From positions 62,001-126,000 of the forward strand of contig JAGQON010000001.1 of the NCBI GenBank assembly GCA_020427395.1: a DNA stretch of 64,000 bases, given 5' to 3'. A program made the position numbers and the translations under genes. This DNA is from Phycisphaerales bacterium. Lineage in GTDB: Bacteria > Planctomycetota > Phycisphaerae > Phycisphaerales > UBA1924. Below are positions 52,362 through 61,700 of this stretch, piece by piece. The notes under the pieces were generated by a model. The model was not told the DNA's origin and did no database searches. It worked only from the letters and a program-made list of their open reading frames with translations. Position 1 is the first letter of the stretch. Every line of letters starts with the position of its first letter.

Positions 52362-53686
52362 CCCAGATCGTCACTGATTCCGCCAACCGCCCCGCGCCAG
52401 AGGTCACGGCCCTGAGCCCCGAGGCATGGCAGAAGCGACTCCAGCAGATCGCCGCCGACCCGCGCATGAGCGAGGACAACACCACGATCTCCAAGGCGAG
52501 CGTGATGAAGTTCGCCAAGCTCCCGCTGTTCATCGGGCTCGTCGGGCTGATCGTCACCATCATCGGCGCCTTCACCGTCTCGGACGTGCACGCGCTCGCC
52601 GCCTTCGAGGTCGGGCTCTTCACCGCCCTGGCTATCTCGCTGGGAGGCATGTTCTGGGTCATGGTCTTCCACTCGCTCAACGCGGGCTGGTCCATCACCC
52701 TTCGCCGTCAGTTCGAGAACCTCGGCGTGGTCATCTGGCTGCCGGTGATCATGCTCATCGTCGTGGCGATGATCGAGATCTTCAGTCATGGCATCCTGCT
52801 CCGCTGGCTCGACCCGCACCTCGAGTCGCACCTGCTGGAAGTCAAGGCACCCTACCTCAACTCGACACGACTGATCGGTTTCCTCGCGGTCTACTCGATC
52901 GCCTGGCTCGCGATCTCGCGCTGCTTCTACGGCTGGTCGCGCCGCTGCGACGAGACCGGCGATCGCCGCCTCGGGCGCAAGTCCCGCTTTGTCGCCGGCT
53001 TCGCGATCCCCGTGTTCGCTCTGACCACGACCTTCTGCGCCTTCGACTACCTGATGTCGCCCGATTACCGCTTCTTCTCGACCATGTGGGGTGTCTACTA
53101 CTTCGCCTCATGCGGGCTCTCTGGTGTCTCGGCCGTTGCGATCATCGCGTACCTGCTGCGTCGCGCCGGCAAGCTCGAGGGGCTGGTTGGCGAAGAGCAC
53201 TTCCACGACCTGGGCAAGCTCGTCTTCGCTTTCACGGTCTTCTGGGCCTACATCACCTTCTCGCAGTACTTCCTGATCTGGTACTCCAACATCCCCGAAG
53301 AAACCGCCTGGTTCTACAACCGCCAGGAGTTCGGCTACAACTGGCTCTTCTGGGTCATGATCATCGGGCACTTCATCCTGCCCTTCCTGATCCTGATCTC
53401 ACGCGTCACGAAGCGGAACCTCGGGACCCTCGCGCTGATGAGCTGCTACATGCTGCTCATGGTCGTGCTGGACATGGTCTGGATCCTCCGCCCGATGGTC
53501 GACTTCGCGAGCCCCGAGGGCACCGCGGGATCGGGCATCGCCACCATCTGGCTCGATATCGCGGGCGTGGTGGGGGTGCTGGGCATCTACGCGGGCGTGG
53601 TCGCGATGCAGATCGCCAAGGGCCCGCTGCTCCCGATCAAGGACCCGATGCTCCACGAAGCCATGAAGCACAAGAACTATGTCTAA
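52358..53686 (+). CDS. actF: Alternative Complex III second NrfD-like membrane subunit
   Basis: A protein of 442 residues. A soluble N-terminus of about 50 residues is followed by about ten membrane helices similar in layout to ActC. Sequences such as LGGMFWVMVFHSLNAGWSIT and TTTFCAFDYLMSPDYRFFST are family-typical. ActF pairs with ActC in the membrane core and may lack the quinol site; the sequence alone does not settle this. It overlaps actE by four bases. Confidence 0.93.
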   Translation: MTQIVTDSANRPAPEVTALSPEAWQKRLQQIAADPRMSEDNTTISKASVMKFAKLPLFIGLVGLIVTIIGAFTVSDVHALAAFEVGLFTALAISLGGMFWVMVFHSLNAGWSITLRRQFENLGVVIWLPVIMLIVVAMIEIFSHGILLRWLDPHLESHLLEVKAPYLNSTRLIGFLAVYSIAWLAISRCFYGWSRRCDETGDRRLGRKSRFVAGFAIPVFALTTTFCAFDYLMSPDYRFFSTMWGVYYFASCGLSGVSAVAIIAYLLRRAGKLEGLVGEEHFHDLGKLVFAFTVFWAYITFSQYFLIWYSNIPEETAWFYNRQEFGYNWLFWVMIIGHFILPFLILISRVTKRNLGTLALMSCYMLLMVVLDMVWILRPMVDFASPEGTAGSGIATIWLDIAGVVGVLGIYAGVVAMQIAKGPLLPIKDPMLHEAMKHKNYV

Positions 53687-53808
53687 ACCCGCCTGATCCT
53701 TGACTCGGATCATGCGGATCGAACGAACTCAGGGGTTGGTTTCACCAGCCCGGAAACAAGCGAAACGGGGCATCGAGTGGATGCCCAGACACACCAGGAG
53801 GCACTCGC

Positions 53809-54123
53809 ATGAGCGCTGACGGACACGACAACTGGCACCAGCACACCGCCGCCGAAGGCCAGCCCCAGCAGGAGCACGCCGCCCAGGCAAGCCCCAAGGC
53901 CCTCGGGCTCACCTTCATCTTTATGGTGCTCGGTGTGCTCTTCGTCATCATCGTCCTCAAGGTCTACTTCGACAGCTACATGTCGTCGTGGAAGGCCAAG
54001 GTCGAAGAGAACACCGCCGCCGCCCAGGTGACCTGGGAATGGAAGCAGGACCTGCTTGGCAACATGGCCCCCTCGATCGCACCCGCGAGCGAGGCCGTCA
54101 TCGCCGAGTACGCCCAGAACTGA
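53809..54123 (+). CDS. Single-TM protein in the actG position of the ACIII cluster
   Basis: A protein of 104 residues. A His/Gln-rich N-terminus (GHDNWHQHTAAEGQPQQEHA) is followed by one membrane helix (about 33-53, LTFIFMVLGVLFVIIVLK). A short charged periplasmic tail with VEENTAAAQVTWEWKQD follows. In Rhodothermus-type ACIII clusters the gene after actF encodes ActG, a small single-helix subunit, so this is probably the counterpart, though I see no sequence proof. The ribosome site AGGAGG before the ATG is perfect, suggesting high expression. The spacer upstream is 122 bases. Confidence 0.7.
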   Translation: MSADGHDNWHQHTAAEGQPQQEHAAQASPKALGLTFIFMVLGVLFVIIVLKVYFDSYMSSWKAKVEENTAAAQVTWEWKQDLLGNMAPSIAPASEAVIAEYAQN

Positions 54124-54151
54124 CAGCCCACAGAGCACCTTTGAGTATCTT

Positions 54152-55078
54152 ATGACCCGCAACACGCTCCACAACCTGCTGCTCACACTGCTCGCTGTCG
54201 CGAGCGTGGGTATCGCCGTGCCCTCGGCGCAGGCGCAGCAGCTGCTCGAGCGCGATCAGGTCAAGGAGCTCAACGGCGCGGTCGTGGATGAGCAGCTCGG
54301 GAACTTTGTTCCCAAGGCAGCCGTCTTCACCAACCACGACGGCGAGACGGTCACCTTCGGCGATTACTTCGATGGCGAGACCCCCGTCATCCTCGTCATG
54401 GTCTACTACGAGTGCCCGGTGGTCTGCCCCGTCGTGCTCTCCCAGCTCACGGCCTCGCTCAACGAGCTCGACTACACCGCGGGCAAGGACTTCCGGGTCG
54501 TCGTCGTCAGCTTCGACGATCAGGAGACGACCTCGCTGGCGATGGGTGAGCGGACCAAGTTCCTCGATGCCTACGAGCGCGGCACCGAGACCGAGGCCCG
54601 CGACGGCATCAGCTTCCACACCGGCGATGTCCCCAACATCCGCGACCTCGTGACCTCGATCGGGTTCAACTACAACCCGACCTCCTACGGCGAGTACTCC
54701 CACCCCATCTCGCTGATGATTCTCTCGCCCGAGGGCAAGGTCACACGCTACATGTACGGGTTCGACTACCCGCCCAAGGAGCTCAAGCTCTCGCTGCTCG
54801 ATGCCTCGGAGGGCAAGATCGCCCAGAGCTTCGGCGACCGCCTCCTGCACTTCTGCTACCGTCTCGACCCGACCGCAGGCAAGTACTCGCTCCAGGCGTT
54901 CCGTGTCATGCAGATCGGGGCGCTGCTCACGCTGGTGCTGCTCATCATCGGGCTCACCCTTCTCTTCATGGGCGAACGCGTTCGTCGCCGCGTGTACCTC
55001 GAGAAGAACAAATCGAACACTGAATCTCACACCCAATCCGGCACCATCGCCGGAGCAAACACAGGGCATGTGTCATGA
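54152..55078 (+). CDS. SCO1/SenC family copper chaperone
   Basis: A protein of 308 residues. A signal peptide (LLLTLLAVASVGIAVPSAQA) is followed by a thioredoxin-like SCO domain with the copper site CPVVC (Cys88, Cys92) and His184 in EYSHPISL. A C-terminal membrane helix (about 255-278) and charged tail make it longer than usual. SCO proteins load or reduce the CuA centre of subunit II, and coxB follows directly with an ATGA overlap. Start ATG 54152. Confidence 0.93.
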   Translation: MTRNTLHNLLLTLLAVASVGIAVPSAQAQQLLERDQVKELNGAVVDEQLGNFVPKAAVFTNHDGETVTFGDYFDGETPVILVMVYYECPVVCPVVLSQLTASLNELDYTAGKDFRVVVVSFDDQETTSLAMGERTKFLDAYERGTETEARDGISFHTGDVPNIRDLVTSIGFNYNPTSYGEYSHPISLMILSPEGKVTRYMYGFDYPPKELKLSLLDASEGKIAQSFGDRLLHFCYRLDPTAGKYSLQAFRVMQIGALLTLVLLIIGLTLLFMGERVRRRVYLEKNKSNTESHTQSGTIAGANTGHVS

Positions 55079-56268
55079 TGATGCCAACCCTCGCTGCCGC
55101 CCAGCCAGGCCCGTTCTCACGAATGATCTTCGGTGACAAGCTCCCCGCCTCCGAGGCGGCCGCATGGACCGATGCGCTGTTCATGATGATCACCTGGTTC
55201 TCGGTGTTCTGTTTCGTCATCCTGATGGCGCTCATGGTCTACTTCATGATCAAGTACCGCCGCCGCCCCGGCGTCGCGCCCGAGCCCAGCCCACACCACA
55301 ACACCCTCCTTGAGGTGTTCTGGACCGTGGTGCCCTCCTCGTCCATGCTCGTCATGTTCGTGCTGGGCTTCCAGGGCTACGCCGCGAAGGTCTACTCGCC
55401 CGCAAACGCCCTCGAGCTCGACATCATCGGCGCGAAGTGGAGCTGGCGTGCGATCTACCCCAACGGTGGCAGCTCGCCCGAGACTCAGCCGCTCTCATAC
55501 CAGAAGACAGTCGAGAACGGCATGGAAGTCGTGACCCAAGGCAACCAGTACCCGATCTTCTATCTCCCCGAGGACACCGAGGTCAAGCTCCGCATGAACT
55601 CGGTGGATGTCATCCACTCCTTCTGGATCCCCGAGTTCCGCACCAAGCGGGATGTGATCCCCAACCGCTACACCGGCTACGGCTTCAAGACCCCCAAGCT
55701 GGGCAAGGGCGACACCTTTATCCACCAGGAAACCGGTCAGGAAATGATCGGGCGCGACATGTGGGTCTTCTGTGCTGAGTACTGCGGCGACGAGCACTCA
55801 CGCATGGCCGCGACAATCCGCATTGTGCCTCAGGAAATCTACGACCAGAAGATGGCGGAGTGGGGTGTGCAGCTCTCACCTGTTGAACTCGGCGAGAAGA
55901 TCTACAAGCAGATCTGCTTCAGCTGCCACGCACTCAATGGAACCAAGCTCGTTGGTCCGCCGTGGAACTCAAGCACCCTCGATGGGCAACAGTTCGGCTA
56001 CGGGTACGATGTGGCACTCGAAGACGGCACATCCATCCCTCGTGATGATAACTACTACCGCGAGTCCATCCTCGATCCCGGTGTGCATGTCGTCAAGGGC
56101 TACCCGCCGACCATGTCGAGCTACCAGGGACAGCTCTCAGATGAGGACATCTCAGGCGTGATCGCCTTCATCAAGTCCCTCTCCGACCGCGGCACCATGG
56201 GCCAGGAAACCGAATCAGAAGACGCAGGAACCGACCAGGCGGAAGAAGCCGCCGGGAGTGAATCATGA
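55075..56268 (+). CDS. coxB: Cytochrome c oxidase subunit II with fused cytochrome c (caa3 type)
   Basis: A protein of 397 residues. Two membrane helices (about 38-65 and 82-105) lead to a cupredoxin domain. The CuA ligands are His in [11 protein letters not shown] and the set [12 protein letters not shown] (C-x3-C-x3-H-x2-M). A fused C-terminal cytochrome c domain has [17 protein letters not shown] and the axial Met in [10 protein letters not shown]. The tail is acidic. It overlaps the SCO gene and coxA by four bases each, a tightly coupled unit. The heme domain accepts electrons, here presumably from ACIII. Confidence 0.96.
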   Translation: MMMPTLAAAQPGPFSRMIFGDKLPASEAAAWTDALFMMITWFSVFCFVILMALMVYFMIKYRRRPGVAPEPSPHHNTLLEVFWTVVPSSSMLVMFVLGFQGYAAKVYSPANALELDIIGAKWSWRAIYPNGGSSPETQPLSYQKTVENGMEVVTQGNQYPIFYLPEDTEVKLRMNSVDVIHSFWIPEFRTKRDVIPNRYTGYGFKTPKLGKGDTFIHQETGQEMIGRDMWVFCAEYCGDEHSRMAATIRIVPQEIYDQKMAEWGVQLSPVELGEKIYKQICFSCHALNGTKLVGPPWNSSTLDGQQFGYGYDVALEDGTSIPRDDNYYRESILDPGVHVVKGYPPTMSSYQGQLSDEDISGVIAFIKSLSDRGTMGQETESEDAGTDQAEEAAGSES

Positions 56269-58058
56269 GTACGCTTGATGCACACACCGGACACCACGAA
56301 GAGGGCTCGTACCTCTCGGGCCCCCCCGGCATGATGGCCAAGATCTGGCAGTGGATGACCACGGTCGACCACAAGAAGATCGGCGTCATGTACCTCTTCG
56401 CGGTGCTCTTTATGTTCTTCGTCGGCGGCGTCGCGGCACTCCTCGTCCGCGTCGAGCTCCTCGACCCCATCCGTGATGTCGCGGTCCAGACCGTCAACGC
56501 CGACGGCGACCTCGTCACCACGACCACCGTCACCGGGCAGTCGCTCAAGGAGATCTTCTCCGGCATCGGCATGGCCGACGGGCTCACGGGCACGCAGATC
56601 TACAACCGCGTCTTCACCCTCCACGGTGCGGTCATGGTTTTCATGTTCATCGTGCCCTCTATCCCCGCGTCGCTGGGCAACTTCTTCCTCCCCGTCATGC
56701 TCGGGGCCAAGGATGTGGCGTTCCCTCGCCTCAACCTGCTCAGCTGGTACATCTATGTCTTCGGCTCGCTCTTCGGCATCTTGTCGATTCTGATGGGCGG
56801 TGTCGATACGGGGTGGACCTTCTACACGCCATACTCAACGACAACCGACGCCGACCATTGGCGTGTGGTGCTGATGGTCACCGCCGCCTTTGTGCTGGGC
56901 TTCAGCTCGATCCTGACGGGCCTCAACTTCGTCGTCACCGTCCACAAGCTTCGTGCACCGGGCATGGGCTGGTTCGATATGCCGCTCTTCATCTGGAGCG
57001 TCTACGCGACCTCGATCATCCAGGTCCTCGCGACGCCCGTCATCGGCATCACCTTGCTGCTGCTCCTCTTTGAGCGTCTGATGCACATCGGCATCTTCGA
57101 CCCCGCCATGGGCGGCGATCCGGTGCTCTACCAGCACTTCTTCTGGTTCTACTCGCACCCCGTTGTCTATGTGATGATCCTGCCCGCCATGGGCATCATC
57201 TCCGAGCTGCTGGCCGTGCACGCACGCAAGCACATCTTCGGTTACCGCGCCATCGCGTTCTCCTCGCTGGGCATCGCGGGTGTATCGTTCCTCGTCTGGG
57301 GACACCACATCTTCACCGCCATGGGCGAGCTGGCCGCGGTCCTCTTCTCCGGGCTGACCTTCCTCGTCGCCATCCCGACGGCCATCAAGGTGTTCAACTG
57401 GATCGCCACCCTCTACAAGGGTTCGATCGCGCTCAACACCCCGATGTGCTACGCCCTCATGTTCCTCTTCACCTTCTCGATCGGCGGCCTCACCGGCCTG
57501 CCTCTGGCAACCCTCGCCACCGACCTGCACCTGCACGACTCGTACTATGTCGTGGCCCACTTCCACTATGTCATGATGGGCGGCACCGTGATCGCCTTCA
57601 TGGGCGGCATCCATCACTGGTGGCCCAAGATGTTCGGCAAGATGTACAGCGAGCCCGGCGCCCTTATCGGCATGGCGCTCGTCTTCATCGGCTTCAATGT
57701 CACCTTCTTCACCCAGTTCTTCCTGGGCACGCAGGGCATGCCGCGACGCTACGCGAACTATGTCGACGAGTTCCAGACCCTGCACCAGATCTCGACCTAC
57801 GGCTCGTGGATCCTCGGGCTCGGATTCGTCGTCCACCTCGTAGTCTTCATCCACTCACTCGTCGCAGGCGAGAAGGCACCCGCGAACCCGTGGGGTGGGC
57901 TCACCCTCGAGTGGGAGTGCGAATCACCACCCATCGAGCACAACTTCCACCACGAACCCATCGTGAAGCACGGCCCGTACGACTTCGAGACCACCGTGCC
58001 CCCGCACTGGGACCCGGCCGACTGGCCGATCCACCCTGAAGCGGGCAAGCGGCACTGA
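56265..58058 (+). CDS. coxA: Cytochrome c oxidase subunit I, A2-type heme-copper oxidase
   Basis: A protein of 597 residues with twelve or more membrane helices holding heme a, heme a3 and CuB. The CuB/Tyr motif reads [14 protein letters not shown]: His298 and Tyr302 are kept, but the D-channel Glu of HPEVY is Val, and the preceding YS matches the YSHPxV signature of A2-type oxidases. Later ligands lie in WGHHIFTAM and [12 protein letters not shown]. The A2 type is known from Rhodothermus and Thermus caa3 oxidases. The start overlaps coxB. Confidence 0.97.
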   Translation: MSTLDAHTGHHEEGSYLSGPPGMMAKIWQWMTTVDHKKIGVMYLFAVLFMFFVGGVAALLVRVELLDPIRDVAVQTVNADGDLVTTTTVTGQSLKEIFSGIGMADGLTGTQIYNRVFTLHGAVMVFMFIVPSIPASLGNFFLPVMLGAKDVAFPRLNLLSWYIYVFGSLFGILSILMGGVDTGWTFYTPYSTTTDADHWRVVLMVTAAFVLGFSSILTGLNFVVTVHKLRAPGMGWFDMPLFIWSVYATSIIQVLATPVIGITLLLLLFERLMHIGIFDPAMGGDPVLYQHFFWFYSHPVVYVMILPAMGIISELLAVHARKHIFGYRAIAFSSLGIAGVSFLVWGHHIFTAMGELAAVLFSGLTFLVAIPTAIKVFNWIATLYKGSIALNTPMCYALMFLFTFSIGGLTGLPLATLATDLHLHDSYYVVAHFHYVMMGGTVIAFMGGIHHWWPKMFGKMYSEPGALIGMALVFIGFNVTFFTQFFLGTQGMPRRYANYVDEFQTLHQISTYGSWILGLGFVVHLVVFIHSLVAGEKAPANPWGGLTLEWECESPPIEHNFHHEPIVKHGPYDFETTVPPHWDPADWPIHPEAGKRH

Positions 58059-58118
58059 ACTGACCAACCCGACCAGCCAGCCCGGGCACGAAGCCAGGGC
58101 CAAAGCAAGGGCTGATAC

Positions 58119-58823
58119 ATGAGCACACTGACCAACGACAACCCGATCGGGGTGCCCCAGAGCATCCTCAAGAGCCCCAAGCACTGGCGCAACCGCGCCT
58201 TCGGGCACCACTGGCGCACAGGCGATGAGGAGTTCGATGCCGCCAAGCTCGGCATGTGGCTCTTCCTCACCACCGAAGTCCTGCTCTTCGCGGGCATCTT
58301 CTGTGGCTACGCCGTGTTCCGTATGATGTACCCCGAGGCATGGGCCAACGGCAGCCACTACCTCGACTGGCGCTTCGGTGCGGCCAACACCGCCGTGCTG
58401 CTGCTCTCTTCGTGGACGGCCGCCAACGCCGTGCGGTGTGCCCAGCTCGACAAGCAGTTCTGGCTGCGAATCAACATCATCGTCACCGTGGTCTGCGCGG
58501 CCCTCTTCATCGGCATCAAGCTCTGGTTCGAATACCGAATCAAGCTCGGTGACGGCAAGGCACCCGGCACCTTCTTCTCCTACCCGTTCGCGCACGATGT
58601 ACACGAGCCGCTCTGGTGGTCGCTCTACTATGTCGGCACCGGCATCCACGCACTGCATGTGGTGATCGGAGCGGGCCTCTTCTGCGTCGTGTTCTACTAC
58701 GCCAAACGCTATCAGTCGTACGGCCCGACCCAGTACACCCTCGTGGAGAACACGGCGCTCTACTGGCACCTTGTCGACCTCGTCTGGATCTTCCTGTTCC
58801 CCCTGCTGTACCTGATCCACTGA
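58119..58823 (+). CDS. coxC: Cytochrome c oxidase subunit III
   Basis: A protein of 234 residues with about five membrane helices. Family sequences include KLGMWLFLTTEVLLFAGIFC near the N-terminus, GTGIHALHVVIGAGLFCVV and ALYWHLVDLVWIFLFPLLYL at the C-terminus. Subunit III stabilises the binuclear centre and oxygen path. It starts 60 bases after coxA. Confidence 0.96.
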   Translation: MSTLTNDNPIGVPQSILKSPKHWRNRAFGHHWRTGDEEFDAAKLGMWLFLTTEVLLFAGIFCGYAVFRMMYPEAWANGSHYLDWRFGAANTAVLLLSSWTAANAVRCAQLDKQFWLRINIIVTVVCAALFIGIKLWFEYRIKLGDGKAPGTFFSYPFAHDVHEPLWWSLYYVGTGIHALHVVIGAGLFCVVFYYAKRYQSYGPTQYTLVENTALYWHLVDLVWIFLFPLLYLIH

Positions 58824-58873
58824 GCACCGATCTGATTGAATCACCACTCGGCTCACACTGAGAAGAGATACCC

Positions 58874-59707
58874 ATGGATTACACATCGCATACCGCCGCT
58901 GAAAACAAGGCACAGCTCGGCTGGGACCCGGACGATCCCCACGGGATCAACCCGCACCACGGCGAGCATCACCACTTCATCGCCGACTGGCGCATGCAGG
59001 TGACCATCCTCGTCGTGCTGCTGTTCCTCACCGCGCTGACCGTCGCGTTCTTCCGCGTCGAGGCGTGGGCCGAGGTCGCCTTCGGCATCCACCTCCCGGG
59101 CTGGGTGAACATCGTCGGCGCGATGTCGATCGCGACCATCAAGGGCACGCTCGTGGCCGCCTACTTCATGCAGCTTCGCTACGACAAGGTCCTAAACACC
59201 TTCGTCCTGCTGTTCTGCCTGCTCGGTGTCGGTCTCTTCCTGACCTTCTCGATGATCGACCTCAACAACCGCAACCTCGTCAACCCCGTCGAGATCGGTG
59301 AGGTCGCACGCGGCGGCACGGGCTACTCGCTCAACTCCGCGCCAGCCGACCCCAACTTCTCAGTCCGCCTCTCGCCCAAGGTCAACACAGGCGGGCTCCC
59401 CATCGTCTACGCCGCCCGACTCAAGGGCAACAACAAGAACCACGGGCTCGAGTACTACCGCGAGCACAACAAGGAAGCGGAGTTCTGGGAGCACTTCTAC
59501 GGTGCCCACGCCACACATCGCGACGCGATGGACGAGAACGACTACTTCACACAGCTCGGCTACGCGCACCATGATGAAGTTTCCAACGCCAACGCGTCAC
59601 GCCCGCGCCACGGACTGACCCCCGACCTCTTCTCCGATGTCGGCCCCGCCGGGCACGGCGCAGACACGCACGGCTCCGAGGACGCCAGCCACAACGATGG
59701 CCACTGA
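58874..59707 (+). CDS. coxD: Cytochrome c oxidase subunit IV family protein with long C-terminal extension
   Basis: A protein of 277 residues. Three membrane helices at about 38-60, 68-95 and 105-130 include IVGAMSIATIKGTLVAAYFM, the prokaryotic subunit IV pattern. Usual members are about 100-120 residues; here about 140 more follow, with no recognised domain and a Gly/Ala/His-rich end (AGHGADTHGSEDASH). The extension is probably periplasmic. The stop overlaps the next gene. Confidence 0.85.
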   Translation: MDYTSHTAAENKAQLGWDPDDPHGINPHHGEHHHFIADWRMQVTILVVLLFLTALTVAFFRVEAWAEVAFGIHLPGWVNIVGAMSIATIKGTLVAAYFMQLRYDKVLNTFVLLFCLLGVGLFLTFSMIDLNNRNLVNPVEIGEVARGGTGYSLNSAPADPNFSVRLSPKVNTGGLPIVYAARLKGNNKNHGLEYYREHNKEAEFWEHFYGAHATHRDAMDENDYFTQLGYAHHDEVSNANASRPRHGLTPDLFSDVGPAGHGADTHGSEDASHNDGH

Positions 59708-60581
59708 CCAGCCCAACCCGCCCCGCAAAGCACGAAAAGAGCGCCGGGGTATCTGGTGGGCATTGGTACTGATCTCGCTCGTCGCCATCATCGTCGCGGG
59801 CATCGAGCTCACCAAACGCATCGGTGCCTATTACGAGCAGGTGGAGCACCCGCTGTTCGCCTACATCCAGGTGGCCAGCACCGACTTCACCTTCGCCGGT
59901 CGTGATGTGAAGCTCGAAGAGCTGCAGCTCGAATCCGGAGAGCCTCTGGTCCGCGTCACCTTCGACGACCAGACGCTCGACCTCGATGTCGTCTACCCAC
60001 CCAAGCACGAGCTACCAACCCTGTTCGATCGTCAGCGTGAATGGCTCGGCATGTTCTTCTTCGCCGACCGATCCCGCATGACGATGCAGGAGTTCGAGCG
60101 TCGCATCATGACCGATGAGATCCAGCCCCGCCTGGCCATCGTTACACGCACACCGTTCGGCATGGAGCCCACCAAGGAGCCTCGATACGACTCGATCGCC
60201 CGCGAGGACAACGAGAGCACCGGCGAGAGCCGACGCGACCTCTACCGCTACGACTTCTACGAGTTCAATCGCGACGGTACCATTACGCACGAGGCCAAGC
60301 GGTTCCCCGAGTCCGCCAAGAGTTTCATGCGTCGGCGTGCCAATGCCGAACTCAAGGGCGCGCCCGAGCCCCAGCGGTCTGACGACGAGATCCAGGAGTA
60401 CACCTGGGAGTACGGCGCGGCGCTCAAGGTGACCAACCGCCCGCCGGGCATCACACTCGAGAAGCAGGCACTGCTCAACGCGGGCTGGACCCTCCCCGTC
60501 GCCGCCAGCGGCTTCCTGCTGCTGGTCGTCTCGTTCTGTTTCGCGATCGCACCCGACCGCGTCACCGAATCCGACGCCTGA
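59697..60581 (+). CDS. Unknown membrane protein closing the oxidase cluster
   Basis: A protein of 294 residues, not recognised. One N-terminal helix (about 19-40, WWALVLISLVAIIVAGIELT) and one C-terminal helix (about 263-285) flank a soluble domain of about 220 residues, likely periplasmic. No Cys or heme motif occurs, so it is not a CtaG- or SCO-like copper protein. The start ATG at 59697 lies inside the coxD stop region, showing coupling. It is the last gene before a strong terminator, so it should be made with the oxidase and may be an assembly factor or accessory subunit. Confidence 0.7.
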   Translation: MATDQPNPPRKARKERRGIWWALVLISLVAIIVAGIELTKRIGAYYEQVEHPLFAYIQVASTDFTFAGRDVKLEELQLESGEPLVRVTFDDQTLDLDVVYPPKHELPTLFDRQREWLGMFFFADRSRMTMQEFERRIMTDEIQPRLAIVTRTPFGMEPTKEPRYDSIAREDNESTGESRRDLYRYDFYEFNRDGTITHEAKRFPESAKSFMRRRANAELKGAPEPQRSDDEIQEYTWEYGAALKVTNRPPGITLEKQALLNAGWTLPVAASGFLLLVVSFCFAIAPDRVTESDA

Positions 60582-60601
60582 TCAAGCATCCAAAATGCAT
60601 G

Positions 60602-60632
60602 AAAAAACCGCGTGTTTCCACGCGGTTTGTTG
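60602..60632. terminator. Bidirectional terminator at the end of the respiratory cluster
   Basis: A 10-bp stem AAACCGCGTG (60605-60614) / CACGCGGTTT (60619-60628) has a TTTC loop, an A-run on the left and T residues on the right. It serves both this cluster and the leftward lipoprotein gene. Confidence 0.88.
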
Positions 60633-60651
60633 TGCATGCACGGTCAACCAA

Positions 60652-61536
60652 TCACTTGGTCGGATCGATCTTGGGGCGGGTATCCACCGGCGTCGAGGGG
60701 GTGTTGCTCGTCGCGTTCTCAAGGCTCGGGCTCACACTGAGGTTGTTCCGGGTCGAGGGCACGAGGTAGATCTCCACACGACGGTTGGCGGCCGTCCCCT
60801 TGCCGGGGTTGTTCGCCACGATCGGGCGGTACTCGCCCCAGCCCGTCACGCTCATGCGAGACCAGTCCAGCCCGGCATCGCCCAGCGCCTTGCGGACCGA
60901 GATCGCGCGATGGGCCGAGAGGTGCACATTGGTCGGGTGGTTGCGGCGGGTGTTGGCACCGGGCTTTTCGTCATCGGTGTGACCAACGATACGGAGGTCG
61001 TACTTGCTGGCCGTGTTGCTGCTGAGCACGCTCGCCAGAGTCTTGAGCGAGTCCATCGCCGAGGGCTGCACTTGATCGCTGCCCGAGGCGAAGGTCAGGT
61101 CCGAGACAAAGCGGAGCATGCCGCTCTCGCCGTCGTAGACGATCATGTCGGGGTACTGTGAGGCCAGATCGCTCAGGGCCCGATCAGTCGCCGGATCGAG
61201 CTGGACGATCGACATGGAGTTCATGCGATCCTCAAGCGACGCGAATGCGTTCTGCGAGGCCGCGAGCTGGTCACGCAGGGTGGTGTTCTCGCTGCGGAGG
61301 CGTCCGATGACGCCCTGAGCATCACCGGCCGAGCCCTGGAGCTGCGAGTTGTTCGACTCGAGCGTACCCAGACGGTTCTGCAGGTCCGCGTTCTGGCTCC
61401 GCAGCGACTGGTTCGTCTCGTAGAGCCGGTCGTATTCCTGCTGGCTCACACACCCGGTGCCGAGCCCGGCAACCGCGACAAGCAGGGTGGTCAGGGCGAT
61501 CGTGCGCCCCCGTGCGATTCGATGGGTGATCTTCAT
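60652..61536 (-). CDS. OmpA-family lipoprotein, peptidoglycan-binding
   Basis: A protein of 294 residues. The lipoprotein signal ends GLGTGC (Cys29). A coiled coil at about 32-100 (YDRLYETNQSLRSQNADLQN) leads to an OmpA-like C-domain. In this domain RFVSDLTFASGSDQVQPSAM, LRIVGHTDDEKPG, SAHRAISVRKAL and GTAANRRVEIYLVP match the peptidoglycan-binding fold. It would tether the outer membrane to the wall, as Pal does. AGGAGCAGATC precedes ATG 61536; an earlier in-frame start at 61692 would bury the signal. The tail is Thr/Pro-rich. Confidence 0.9.
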   Translation of the reverse strand: MKITHRIARGRTIALTTLLVAVAGLGTGCVSQQEYDRLYETNQSLRSQNADLQNRLGTLESNNSQLQGSAGDAQGVIGRLRSENTTLRDQLAASQNAFASLEDRMNSMSIVQLDPATDRALSDLASQYPDMIVYDGESGMLRFVSDLTFASGSDQVQPSAMDSLKTLASVLSSNTASKYDLRIVGHTDDEKPGANTRRNHPTNVHLSAHRAISVRKALGDAGLDWSRMSVTGWGEYRPIVANNPGKGTAANRRVEIYLVPSTRNNLSVSPSLENATSNTPSTPVDTRPKIDPTK

Positions 61537-61700
61537 GATCTGCTCCTGGTCAGTCGTTCCAGCGACGCACCAACACGAACCCCGCGCGATGCGTTCGCGA
61601 CACCTGCATGGTATGAGACCCGCCCGCCCCGCGTGAGCTTCTGACACCAGAATCACACAAGGCGCGGCCCAAACCCAATCGGCACATACCATTGAGTGTC

